DNA of 64,000 nucleotides from Betaproteobacteria bacterium (GTDB lineage Bacteria; Pseudomonadota; Gammaproteobacteria; Burkholderiales; Ga0077523): assembly GCA_016713305.1 (NCBI GenBank), contig JADJPK010000010.1, positions 62,001 through 126,000 of the forward strand, given 5' to 3'. Shown piece after piece: positions 25,009 through 33,164 of the stretch (position 1 is its first letter; the number at the start of each line of letters is the position of its first letter). Under the pieces are notes generated by a model. It was not told the origin of the DNA and did no database searches. It saw only the letters and a program-made list of their open reading frames with translations. A program made the translations under genes and the position numbers.

Positions 25009-26130
25009 TCAGATGATCTCGAGCTGGGCCTTGAGCGCACCGGCCGCCTTCATCGCCTGGAGAATGGCAAGAAGGTCGGTGGGCGTCGCGCCGACGGCGT
25101 TCAGCGCCCGCACCACGTCGGCGAGCGAGCTGGTGTTGGGCAGGACGATGAGCCCCGTCTTGTCCTCCTTGATCTCGACCTGAGGCCGGTCGGTCACGAC
25201 GGTCTGTCCGCCGGACAGCGCGTTGGGCTGGCTCACCATGGGATCGCTCTGGATGGTCACCTGCAGATTGCCGTGTGCCACGGCGCAGTTCGCGACGTTG
25301 ACGCGGGTGTTCATCACGACCGAGCCGGTGCGGCTGTTGACGATCACGCGAGGGGCGGCCTCGCCCGCATTGACCAGCAGGTTCTCCACTCTCGATATGA
25401 AGGCGACGCGCTGAGTGCTGTCGAGCGGAGCGCGGACGCGCACCTGCCTCGCATCGGCGGCAGTGGCGGTCCCCGGCCCCACGGCCGCATTGATCGTCTC
25501 GACGATGCGTGCCACGGTCGTGAAGTCCGTATCGATGGTGTCGTAGGTGATGAACTCTCCCTGCCCCAGCGCTGCCTGGACCGCACGTTCCACCGTGGCG
25601 CCTGCGGGAATGCGCCCGGCATTCAGGTGATTCACCGTCGTGCTCGTGCCGCCCGACTGGGCACCGGCACCGGCGACCAGGACGTTGCCCTGGGCAATGG
25701 CGTAGACCTGGCCGTCGACCCCGCGAAGCGGGGTGAGCAGCAGCGTCCCTCCGCGAAGGCTTCGCGCATTGCCAATGGAGGAGACCGTGATGTCGACGGG
25801 CTGACCCGGCCGCACGAAGGGCGGCAGCTGGGCGGTCACCATCACGGCGGCCACGTTGCGAAGCTGCAGTGCCGCGGGCGGCAAGGTGAGACCCATCTGG
25901 TTCAGCATGCTCGTGAGCGCCTGGGTCGTGAAGGGCGTCTGTGTCGTCTGGTCGCCGGTGCCGTCCAGACCGACCACGACACCGTAGCCCACGAGCTGAT
26001 TCATGCGGACCCCGGACATCACGGCGAGATCCTTGATGCGCTCGGCGCCGGAGGCGGCCGGAGACACGGCCAGCGCTGCCAGGGAAACGCCGATCGATAC
26101 GCAGAGGCGGAGAAGATGAGCGGGCTTCAA
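25009..26130 (-). CDS. flgI: Flagellar P-ring protein FlgI
   Basis: A 373-aa periplasmic protein with a signal peptide (SIGVSLAALAVSPAASGA) and the family text ERIKDLAVMSGVRMNQLVGYGVVVGLDGTGDQT. It forms the P ring around the rod in the peptidoglycan layer. The start is TTG at 26130, with GGAG about 7 nt upstream; no ATG yields the signal peptide. It follows flgH by 24 bp. Confidence 0.95.
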   Translation of the reverse strand: MKPAHLLRLCVSIGVSLAALAVSPAASGAERIKDLAVMSGVRMNQLVGYGVVVGLDGTGDQTTQTPFTTQALTSMLNQMGLTLPPAALQLRNVAAVMVTAQLPPFVRPGQPVDITVSSIGNARSLRGGTLLLTPLRGVDGQVYAIAQGNVLVAGAGAQSGGTSTTVNHLNAGRIPAGATVERAVQAALGQGEFITYDTIDTDFTTVARIVETINAAVGPGTATAADARQVRVRAPLDSTQRVAFISRVENLLVNAGEAAPRVIVNSRTGSVVMNTRVNVANCAVAHGNLQVTIQSDPMVSQPNALSGGQTVVTDRPQVEIKEDKTGLIVLPNTSSLADVVRALNAVGATPTDLLAILQAMKAAGALKAQLEII

Positions 26131-26154
26131 GTTCGTGCTCCAGGGAGATCCGAA

Positions 26155-26823
26155 TCAGAACGGAGAGATGGAAAGGAACAGGCGCTGCAGAAAGCCCATG
26201 TTCTGTGCCTCGGTGGCGTAGCCCTTGCCCTTGTATTCCACGCGGGCATCTGCAACTCGGGTGGACGACACCGTGTTCGCGGAACTGAGATTCACCGGGT
26301 TCACGACCCCGGAGAAGCGGATGTACTCGGTACCATTGTTGAGCGTGATCTGCTTCTCACCGCTCACCAGCAGATTGCCGTTGGGATAGACCTCGATCAC
26401 CGTGACCGCGACGTTGCCCGTGAACACGTTGTTCGCCGCGCTGTTGCCGCCGCCTTCGAACGTCGAGTCGGTGGTTGCGCCGACCTCCAGTCCTTCCAGG
26501 CTCGCCCCCGGCACCTTCGTGAGCGTCGGGATCGTCGCGGACACGGAACCGGAGCGGTTGGCGGCGCTGGAGGTCGTCTTCGAGGCATTGGTGCGTTCCT
26601 CGAGGATCACCATCAATGTGTCACCCAGGTAGCGGGCACGCCGGTCCTCGAACAACGCGAGCTTTGCCGTGCCCGGCTGATAGATGGATCCGTTGTCCTG
26701 CGAGGCCACGGCCGCGGGCGCAGGGCGCGCGCTCATGGGCTGGTGGACCGAGGTGCTGGGCGTAGTCATGCCGCACCCGGCAAGAACGCAGGCGCAGCCC
26801 AGCGTCAAGGAGAGTCTGTTCAT
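26155..26823 (-). CDS. flgH: Flagellar L-ring lipoprotein FlgH
   Basis: A 222-aa outer-membrane lipoprotein: the signal LTLGCACVLAGC ends in a lipobox (LAGC). YLGDTLMVILEERTNASKTTSSAANRSG and NLLVSGEKQITLNNGTEYIRFSGVVNP are diagnostic of FlgH, which forms the L ring. The ATG at 26823 was chosen for the lipoprotein signal. An unusually long 327-bp gap separates it from flgG upstream, so it may have its own promoter. Confidence 0.95.
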   Translation of the reverse strand: MNRLSLTLGCACVLAGCGMTTPSTSVHQPMSARPAPAAVASQDNGSIYQPGTAKLALFEDRRARYLGDTLMVILEERTNASKTTSSAANRSGSVSATIPTLTKVPGASLEGLEVGATTDSTFEGGGNSAANNVFTGNVAVTVIEVYPNGNLLVSGEKQITLNNGTEYIRFSGVVNPVNLSSANTVSSTRVADARVEYKGKGYATEAQNMGFLQRLFLSISPF

Positions 26824-27150
26824 GGTCGGAGCGGGCGAAGTTTCATGCGGGTCTATTCGCAGTGGTCGTGCCAGCCCGAAGACCCGAAAAATGTTATTAC
26901 GGGACAGATACTTGAACGAACAAACGAGGACTGTTGCCTGGTGACCGGGCGGCATCCGCTTGCCGGCCCGGCAAGGATGTCCACGGCGGCACGAACGTGG
27001 GCAATGCGGCACGGGCGCCGTCGATGATGAATGCAGTGGTTCGCGGAGCGGCGCAGACGCCACGGGTTCGCGAGGGTCCGCGGGCGCGGGGATCTTCCGG
27101 CTTGCTGGCAGATCGATCCGTAGCCCGCGGAACCGGAAAAACGCGGAAGG
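26824..27150. other. Intergenic spacer between flgG and flgH
   Basis: This 327-bp stretch interrupts an otherwise tight operon. It includes an AT-richer patch (about 26885-26935) on the flgH-proximal side, suitable for a promoter on the minus strand, but no convincing -35/-10 pair, sigma-28 or sigma-54 element was identified. No coding potential consistent with the operon was found. Confidence 0.5.
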
Positions 27151-27933
27151 TCAGAGCTGCGTGAGCTTCTGCAGCATCTGGTCGGACGACTGGATCGACC
27201 GGGAGTTGATCTCGAAGGCGCGCTGCGCCGTGATGAGGTTCACCAGTTCCTCCGTCACGCTCACGTTGGAGGTCTCGACGAATCCCTGGTTGAGCACGCC
27301 AAGTCCGTTGGTGCCGGGCTGATTGACCTGCGGCGCGCCTGACGAGGCGGTCTCCAGGAACTGGTTCTCGCCGCGCGCCTGCAGGCCGCCGGGGTTGGTG
27401 AAGTTCGCGAGCTGGATCGTGCCCACCTGGGTGGGCGTCTGGCTTCCCGCCACCACGGCCGTCACCGTGCCGTCGTTGCCGATGGTGATGCTGATCGTGT
27501 TGGGCGGGATGGTGATGCCGGGCTGTATCGGGTAGCCGCTCGATGTGACGATGTTGCCCTGGTTGTCCATCTGGAAGGAGCCGTCACGGGTGTAGGCCGT
27601 GGATCCGTCCGGCAGCAGCACCTGGAAGAACCCCTGGCCGTTGATGGCGATGTCCAGCTGGTTGCTGGTCTGCTGCAGATTGCCGGTGGTGAACACGCGG
27701 GCCGTCGCGACGGGCCGCACGCCGGTGCCCAGCTGGAGGCCGGAGGGAACCTGATTGAGCTGGGACGTCTGGGCTCCCGGTTGACGCACGACCTGATACA
27801 GCAGGTCTTCGAACACCGCACGCTGGCGCTTGAAGCCGTTGGTGCTGACGTTGGCCAGGTTGTTGGAGATGACATCGACGTTGAACTGCTGGCCTTCGAG
27901 CCCGGTCTTGGCGGTCCAGAGGGAACGGATCAT
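27151..27933 (-). CDS. flgG: Flagellar distal rod protein FlgG
   Basis: A 260-aa protein, the normal FlgG length, with MIRSLWTAKTGLEGQQFNVDVISNNLANVSTNGFKRQ at the N-terminus and VSVTEELVNLITAQRAFEINSRSIQSSDQMLQ at the C-terminus. It builds the distal rod through type III export. It follows flgF by 42 bp. Confidence 0.97.
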   Translation of the reverse strand: MIRSLWTAKTGLEGQQFNVDVISNNLANVSTNGFKRQRAVFEDLLYQVVRQPGAQTSQLNQVPSGLQLGTGVRPVATARVFTTGNLQQTSNQLDIAINGQGFFQVLLPDGSTAYTRDGSFQMDNQGNIVTSSGYPIQPGITIPPNTISITIGNDGTVTAVVAGSQTPTQVGTIQLANFTNPGGLQARGENQFLETASSGAPQVNQPGTNGLGVLNQGFVETSNVSVTEELVNLITAQRAFEINSRSIQSSDQMLQKLTQL

Positions 27934-27975
27934 GTTGGTGAGTCTCTTCTGTCGAATGGTCGGTCTGACCGGCCG

Positions 27976-28722
27976 TCAGGCGTTGAGGGTGAGCAGCTGC
28001 GAAAGGCCGCGCGCGTTCTGGTCGGCGCTCTGCATCAGACGCACCTGCGTGTCGTACTGGCGAGCGACGGAGATGATGCTGGTAATCGCCTCCACGGCGT
28101 TCACGTTGCTGCCTTCCAGCATGCCGCTGGTGAGCCGCACACCGGCATCGGCCGGCGCGGGCCGGCCGCTTTCCTGGCGGAACAGTCCGTCGGTGCCTCG
28201 CTGCAGGGTCTTCTCGGCAGGATTGACCAGCTTGATGCGGCCGACGATGGTCGCGGTGTTCGGAATGCCCACCATCGGAATGGCGGAGATGGTGCCGTCG
28301 CGCCCGACCGTGATGGTGTTGTCCGGCGGGATGACGATGGTGCCGCCGGCATCCGTGAGGACCTGCAGGCCGTTCTTCGTCTCCAGTACGCCGTTACGTC
28401 CGAGTTGCAGCGCACCGTCGCGGGTATAGGCCTCCTTGCCGTCGGCGCCGCGCACTGCGATGAAACCCTTGCCGTCCAGCGCTACATCGAACACGCGTCC
28501 GGTCTCGCGCATCGGGCCGATCGAGAAGTCGGTACCCGTCGTCGAATCGACCACGAACGTCCGCGTGTGGCGCCCTGGCCCTTCCACGGGCAGCGCGCGG
28601 AATGCCATGGTCTCCGCCCGATAGCCGGCGGTCGAGACGTTCGCAAGATTGTGCGCGACCTGGTTCTGCCGGTCGAACATGCTCTTGGCGCCGTTCATGG
28701 CGACGTACAGAAGGCGGTCCAT
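27976..28722 (-). CDS. flgF: Flagellar proximal rod protein FlgF
   Basis: A 248-aa rod protein: MDRLLYVAMNGAKSMFDRQNQVAHNLANVSTAGYRAE at the N-terminus and VNAVEAITSIISVARQYDTQVRLMQSADQNARG at the C-terminus. It shares the FlgE/FlgG core and is exported by the flagellar apparatus. It starts at ATG 28722, 67 bp after flgE, with a 7-bp tandem repeat in between. Confidence 0.96.
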   Translation of the reverse strand: MDRLLYVAMNGAKSMFDRQNQVAHNLANVSTAGYRAETMAFRALPVEGPGRHTRTFVVDSTTGTDFSIGPMRETGRVFDVALDGKGFIAVRGADGKEAYTRDGALQLGRNGVLETKNGLQVLTDAGGTIVIPPDNTITVGRDGTISAIPMVGIPNTATIVGRIKLVNPAEKTLQRGTDGLFRQESGRPAPADAGVRLTSGMLEGSNVNAVEAITSIISVARQYDTQVRLMQSADQNARGLSQLLTLNA

Positions 28723-28734
28723 GGGGGGTTTCCG

Positions 28735-28783
28735 AGTCTAGGGTCTAGGGTCTAGGGTCTAGGGACTAGGGAGTAGGGTCCAG
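28735..28783. repeat. 7-bp tandem repeat GTCTAGG between flgF and flgE
   Basis: About seven units of GTCTAGG (four perfect, then GACTAGG, GAGTAGG, GTCCAGG) fill the 67-bp gap between flgE stop (28790) and flgF start (28722). On the minus strand the unit reads CCTAGAC. CTAG is normally rare in proteobacterial DNA, which makes the run stand out. It covers the region upstream of the flgF ribosome site. Confidence 0.9.
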
Positions 28784-28789
28784 GGACTG

Positions 28790-30022
28790 TTACCTGAGAT
28801 TGACCAGCGTCTGCAGCACGGCGTCCTGCGTCTTGATGGTCTGCGCATTGGCCTGGTAGACGCGCTGCGCGACGATCATCGCGACCAGTTCGGACGTGAG
28901 TTCCACGTTGGAATCTTCCACGGCACCCGACTGCAGGCTGCCGAGCGTCCCGCTGGACGGCACGCCCACCAGAGGCAGTCCGGAGGCGACCGTTTCCTGC
29001 CACAGGTTGTTGCCGAGAGGTCCGAGGCCCTGCGTATTCACGAAGTCGGCCAGCACGACCTGGCCGAGATTGCGCGACTGTCCGTTGTTGTAGCGCCCCT
29101 TGATCGTACCGTCACCCGTGACATTGAAACCGGTGAGACGTCCGGAGGTGTATCCGTCCTGGAAGAGCGAATTGATGCCGGAGGCGGACTCGAACTGGGT
29201 GCTTCCGGTCAGATCGAAAGGGAATACCAGCGGGTCGGTCGCGCCGGTGGACACCGTCACGGTGGCCGTCAGCGGCATGGTGGTCGTGAGTTGTCCGTTG
29301 CTGTCGAAGGCGAGCGGCACGGCCGCGCCCGCGCCGTTGCCCAGGTCGACGGTCGTGGTCGTTCCGGCCGCCGTGGCATTGGCGTACATGTCCCACGCGT
29401 TGGCCGCCGTCTTGACGAAGTACATCGTGATGACCTGCGAGCTGCCGAGCGAGTCGAACACGGTTGCCGAGGTCGAATAGTGGTAGGTCGAGACATTGGT
29501 CGGGTCGAAGGTCACCCCTCCCCCGATGGCAGTCTCTTCCGAGTTCAGGTTCACCCGGGCATCCAGACGGCTGGTTTCCTGCGGAGGAAGATCCGCCGTG
29601 TCGAACTGCAGCGGCTCCGGCGACGAATTGACGATGTTCCCGTTGGCGTCGATGCCGTAGCCCGTCAGATTCAGGCCCTCGGCATTCACGATGTAACCCT
29701 CGTTGTCGAGCCGGAACTGGCCATTGCGGGAGTATGCGATCTCGCCGTTGTCGGAGAGCCGGAAGAAGCCTCTGCCGGCGATGGCAAAATCGAGCGGGTT
29801 GGACGTCGGCGTGATGTTGCCCTGATTGAACTGCTGGGCGATCGACTGCACTTTCGCACCGATGCCGACCTGATTGTTCGACGAACTCGCGGCGAAGACG
29901 TCCGCGAACTGGGCGGAGGACTGCTTGAAGCCCACGACCGACGCATTGGCGACGTTGTTGCCGATCACATCCAGGTTGCGCGACGCGGTGCTGAGACCGC
30001 TCAAACCGGTTTGAAAACCCAT
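28790..30022 (-). CDS. flgE: Flagellar hook protein FlgE
   Basis: A 410-aa hook protein with MGFQTGLSGLSTASRNLDVIGNNVANASVVGFKQS at the N-terminus and SNVELTSELVAMIVAQRVYQANAQTIKTQDAVLQTL at the C-terminus, the two parts of the conserved core. The middle contains the variable surface domains. ATG at 30022 is used; a longer upstream frame is spurious. It follows flgD by 55 bp. Confidence 0.96.
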   Translation of the reverse strand: MGFQTGLSGLSTASRNLDVIGNNVANASVVGFKQSSAQFADVFAASSSNNQVGIGAKVQSIAQQFNQGNITPTSNPLDFAIAGRGFFRLSDNGEIAYSRNGQFRLDNEGYIVNAEGLNLTGYGIDANGNIVNSSPEPLQFDTADLPPQETSRLDARVNLNSEETAIGGGVTFDPTNVSTYHYSTSATVFDSLGSSQVITMYFVKTAANAWDMYANATAAGTTTTVDLGNGAGAAVPLAFDSNGQLTTTMPLTATVTVSTGATDPLVFPFDLTGSTQFESASGINSLFQDGYTSGRLTGFNVTGDGTIKGRYNNGQSRNLGQVVLADFVNTQGLGPLGNNLWQETVASGLPLVGVPSSGTLGSLQSGAVEDSNVELTSELVAMIVAQRVYQANAQTIKTQDAVLQTLVNLR

Positions 30023-30077
30023 CGTCAGACTCCCTTGACTTGAATCACTGTCTGGTTCCCTGCGGCACTCGCGCCGT

Positions 30078-30998
30078 TCAGAGGACGCTCTCGATGCTGC
30101 TGAAAGGAACGGCACCCATGCCCACGGTATTGACCGTGAGCCCGTTGGCGAGCGACACGCTGTCCACCGGCGAGAAGCCGTAGGTCTTCTCGACCTTGTG
30201 CTTCTTGCCATCCTCTCCGAGCGTGCTCACTTCGAACCTGTAGATACCGCCCGTGGCCTTGTTGATGTCCCCCTGCCAGGCATAGGTGGAGGCATTCGCA
30301 CTACTCGCGCCCAGATCCTTCTGCAGGATGGTCTCGCCGTTGGAATTCTTGATGGTCAGCTTGAGCGTCCCCGACGCGCTGGTGGCGTCGATGGGAAGCT
30401 GGATGGACGAGCCGTCGTACGTGAACGCGACGTCCTTGGCGACGGATGTGGCCTTGCCCGTCGCATCGACGGAAGACACGTCGTAGGTGTATCGGCCGGA
30501 CGCGGCTGCCTTGGACAGCGACACATCGCCGTTCCACCAGAGGTCGTGACGGCCGGACGTCATTTCCTTGAAGTCCTCGGTATGGACCACCTTGCCCTTG
30601 TCGTTCTTGACCACGAGGGTGCCGCTCGCGGTGGTCGCGTCCAGTGCGAAGCCCAGCGGTATCGGCTGGCCCTGATACACCACGCTGTCGGACTGCGAGG
30701 TGACATAGCGCCCGATGAGATTGCCGGCCTGCATCGATTGGGCGCTCGAGAACGCGCCGCTCATGCTTTCCAGCGTCTTGTTCAGCTTGTCGATTCCCGA
30801 CACCGTGCTGATCTGGGCGAGCTGGCTCGTGACTTCCGCGTTCTCCATGGGATTCAGCGGATCCTGATTCTTCATCTGATTCACGAGCAGCGTGAGAAAC
30901 CGGTTCTCCGGATCCTCGGCCGACTTGTTCGCCTTGGTGCCGGTGAGGCTGTTGAGATAACTGTTGCCGGTCACACCGGTGGTGGAAGCAGTGGCCAT
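30078..30998 (-). CDS. flgD: Hook-capping protein FlgD with duplicated Ig-like domain
   Basis: A 306-aa FlgD (family usually about 220-230). The N-terminal cap motif FLTLLVNQMKNQDPLNPMENAEVTSQLAQISTVSGIDKLN is intact. The C-terminal half holds two related segments, DATTASGTLVVKNDKGKVVH and DATSASGTLKLTIKNSNGET, each followed by a G-x-Y-x-(Y/F)-x-V type strand (GRYTYDVSSVD, GIYRFEVSTLG), so the FlgD Ig-like domain appears duplicated. It scaffolds hook polymerisation. Two base pairs separate it from flgC. Confidence 0.94.
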   Translation of the reverse strand: MATASTTGVTGNSYLNSLTGTKANKSAEDPENRFLTLLVNQMKNQDPLNPMENAEVTSQLAQISTVSGIDKLNKTLESMSGAFSSAQSMQAGNLIGRYVTSQSDSVVYQGQPIPLGFALDATTASGTLVVKNDKGKVVHTEDFKEMTSGRHDLWWNGDVSLSKAAASGRYTYDVSSVDATGKATSVAKDVAFTYDGSSIQLPIDATSASGTLKLTIKNSNGETILQKDLGASSANASTYAWQGDINKATGGIYRFEVSTLGEDGKKHKVEKTYGFSPVDSVSLANGLTVNTVGMGAVPFSSIESVL

Positions 30999-31000
30999 GG

Positions 31001-31408
31001 TTATTGTCCGAGACTCAGGGTTCGCAACATGAGGGTCTTGGCCGTGTTCATCACGTCCGTGTTGATCTGGTACGAGCGTGAGGCGGAGATCATGTTGGTC
31101 ATCTCCTCCACCACGCTGACGTTCGGAAAGGTGACGTAGCCTTGCGCGTTCGCGAGCGGATGCTTCGGGTCGTAGACGAGGCGCGGCGGCGAAGGGTCGT
31201 CGATCACCTGCTTCACCGCGACTGCGGGGGCCAGGCTCCCGGGCCGCAGCATCTGCGCCTGGAAGACGACCTGCTTGCCGCGGTAGGGCGTGCCGTCGGC
31301 GCTGACCGCGCTGTCGGCGTTCGCCATGTTCGAGGCCACGACGTTCAGCCGCTGCGACTGAGCGGAAAGTGCCGAGGCGGCGATGTCGAATACGTTCGTG
31401 AGGCTCAT
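31001..31408 (-). CDS. flgC: Flagellar proximal rod protein FlgC
   Basis: A 135-aa rod protein with FDIAASALSAQSQRLNVVASNMANADSA and the C-terminal VEEMTNMISASRSYQINTDVMNTAKTLMLRTL. Its ATG (31408-31406) overlaps the flgB stop codon by one base (TGATG), implying translational coupling. It assembles with FlgB and FlgF on the MS-ring/FliE base. Confidence 0.97.
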   Translation of the reverse strand: MSLTNVFDIAASALSAQSQRLNVVASNMANADSAVSADGTPYRGKQVVFQAQMLRPGSLAPAVAVKQVIDDPSPPRLVYDPKHPLANAQGYVTFPNVSVVEEMTNMISASRSYQINTDVMNTAKTLMLRTLSLGQ

Positions 31409-31806
31409 CACTGACCCTGTATCGCAGCCACGAGAGTGCGGATGCTGTTGCTGGTGAAGGTGAGTGCCGCCTGGTAGCGCAGGGCGTTCTCGGAAAACCG
31501 GCCGACCTCGGCGTCGAGTTCCACGGTGTTGCCGTCGATGGAAGGCTGGACCGGATTGCGGTACGCGAGCCACGACGGTCCGGCGTTCGAGGCGGACGCA
31601 CCCATGTGCTTGGGATCGGTGCGCGTCAGGGCCAGATCGCCCTTCGCGACCGCACCCCGGTAGGCGGCCTGGAAGTCGAAATCCCGCGCTTGATAGTTGG
31701 GCGTATCGGCATTGGCGATGTTGGCCGACAGAATCTCGCTGCGGTACCCGCGCAGGCGCAACGCCCTTTCGTGGGGTTCGAAGACTCGGTTCAAGCGGTC
31801 CAGCAT
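31408..31806 (-). CDS. flgB: Flagellar proximal rod protein FlgB
   Basis: A 132-aa rod protein, first gene of the flgBCDEFGHIJKL operon. ALRLRGYRSEILSANIANADTPNYQARDFDF is the signature FlgB text, and the C-terminal RYQAALTFTSNSIRTLVAAIQGQ matches the family. The regulators flgA and flgM, often next to flgB, are not adjacent; a divergent Nudix gene lies upstream instead. Confidence 0.96.
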   Translation of the reverse strand: MLDRLNRVFEPHERALRLRGYRSEILSANIANADTPNYQARDFDFQAAYRGAVAKGDLALTRTDPKHMGASASNAGPSWLAYRNPVQPSIDGNTVELDAEVGRFSENALRYQAALTFTSNSIRTLVAAIQGQ

Positions 31807-32121
31807 GATCGGTTCACCGGTGGGTGGAGGTTTACGGCCATGCCTGGTGCGAAGGCCGTGCCACCTGCACAGACATCGCGGCCGCTCCACAGAACCTCTT
31901 GTATTTCATTGACTTGGATCGACGGCGACCATGGCCGGCTGGAATCTCCCGGCAAGGACGCGGCATGGCGGACTCAATCAAACTTGCCGCCTCGGCAAGC
32001 GCTTGCCGCCGGGCCATGCCAGTCGACGGCTTGATCGGCCGACCGCGGAATGTGTCAATATCCCTCCGTCGTGACGATGCCCCGGGCATCGCCCGCCCCC
32101 TCTCGGCTCGGACAGGTCTCC
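31807..32121. other. Divergent intergenic region flgB / Nudix gene
   Basis: This 315-bp region should carry the flagellar operon promoter (minus strand) and the Nudix promoter (plus strand). An inverted-repeat-rich patch (CTTGCCGCCTCGGCAAGCGC, about 31981-32005) is present. No sigma-28 or sigma-54 consensus of convincing quality was found by eye. Confidence 0.45.
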
Positions 32122-32541
32122 ATGAAAGCTCGCAGATCTGCAGGCGTCGTGGTCGTTCGAAGAAATCGGGACGCCTGGAACGTCCTCCTTCTGCGCGCAT
32201 TCGCGTACTGGGATTTTCCCAAGGGCCGGATCGAACAGGGAGAAAGCCCGCTGGAGGCCGCCAGGCGCGAGACCCGCGAAGAAACCACCCTGACCGATCT
32301 GGATTTCCGCTGGGGGGATCTGTGGATCGAGACGGAGCCCTATGCCGGCGGCAAGATCGCCCGTTACTACCTGGCGGAGTGCCCCCGAGGCGATGTGCGG
32401 CTCGAGCCTTCACCGGTTTCCGGGCGACCGGAGCATCACGAGTTCCGCTGGCTGGTCTTCGACGATGCCGCGACGCGGCTCGTGCCCCGCACAAGGAGAG
32501 TGCTCGACTGGGCGGAGTCGCTCGTCGATGGAACGCACTGA
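32122..32541 (+). CDS. Nudix hydrolase (diadenosine polyphosphatase-like)
   Basis: A 139-aa Nudix protein. The box reads G-RIEQG-E-SPLEAAR-RETREETTL, matching GX5EX7REUXEE except that the following glycine is Thr. FPKGRIEQGES and the short length resemble bis(5'-nucleosyl)-tetraphosphatases of the MutT/ApaH-substituting type, which cleave NDP-X compounds in the cytoplasm. The ATG at 32122 has ACAGG upstream; the tracked extension to 32050 lacks support. It is transcribed away from the flagellar operon. Confidence 0.88.
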   Translation: MKARRSAGVVVVRRNRDAWNVLLLRAFAYWDFPKGRIEQGESPLEAARRETREETTLTDLDFRWGDLWIETEPYAGGKIARYYLAECPRGDVRLEPSPVSGRPEHHEFRWLVFDDAATRLVPRTRRVLDWAESLVDGTH

Positions 32542-32666
32542 GAATCCTTCCATTCCCCGGGGTTGTCACCGGGCGAAGGCATCGCTCATACTCCGGGGGC
32601 CGGAATAATTTGCCGGCGGATGGAACTTCGCGGGACTCGTACCGACCAAGCCGTGTCGTGTCCGCG

Positions 32667-33020
32667 ATGCAAACCGGCAATCGCGGTACGAACAGAACAA
32701 ATTCCAGGGAAATAGAAATAGACATCGGCAGCTCATTGCGGGCAGCGCTTGCCATCCTCCTGATCGCGTTCGCCTCGTTCGCGGCGGATGGGGTTCTGGC
32801 AGATGCGGGTTTCGAGGACGACAGCGTGTCGCTGACCGCCCCTCAGGAGCCGCATTCGGCTGCATTCTGCGTCGACGACATGGAGGACTCCGATCCCCAT
32901 GCACTCCCGGTGTACCCTGATCTGCGCGTACGGCCCATGGTGGGGCGTCTCGCGCCTGCGGTCATATCCATCGAGACCCGTTCTCCTCCGAACCTGCACC
33001 GGCCTCCTCCGGTCGCATGA
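32667..33020 (+). CDS. Possible small exported protein ahead of the metal efflux operon
   Basis: A 117-aa ORF with one hydrophobic segment (SLRAALAILLIAFASFAADGVLA, residues about 21-43) that could be a signal peptide or anchor, then an acidic middle (FCVDDMEDSDPHALPV) and a Pro-rich end. It is the only plausible gene in the 620 bp between the Nudix gene and the efflux operon. Small periplasmic proteins often accompany heavy-metal RND systems, but no known family is recognised, and the ORF could be chance in this GC-rich DNA. Confidence 0.4.
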   Translation: MQTGNRGTNRTNSREIEIDIGSSLRAALAILLIAFASFAADGVLADAGFEDDSVSLTAPQEPHSAAFCVDDMEDSDPHALPVYPDLRVRPMVGRLAPAVISIETRSPPNLHRPPPVA

Positions 33021-33164
33021 CAGTGCGCCGGCCTCCCCGCTCCGTTGCGGGGAATCCGGTGTCAGCCTCGGATCCCGCGCAGCGTCCGGCACGGGATGAT
33101 CCTTGCTAGTCGCTGGGCCCACCCGTCCGGCCATTGCTGCAACTGCCATCATGCAGGTATACCG

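Noticed and set aside
31981..32045. Sigma-54 promoter for flgB
   Set aside because: Candidate GG/GC spacing on the minus strand does not fit the -24/-12 consensus well enough.
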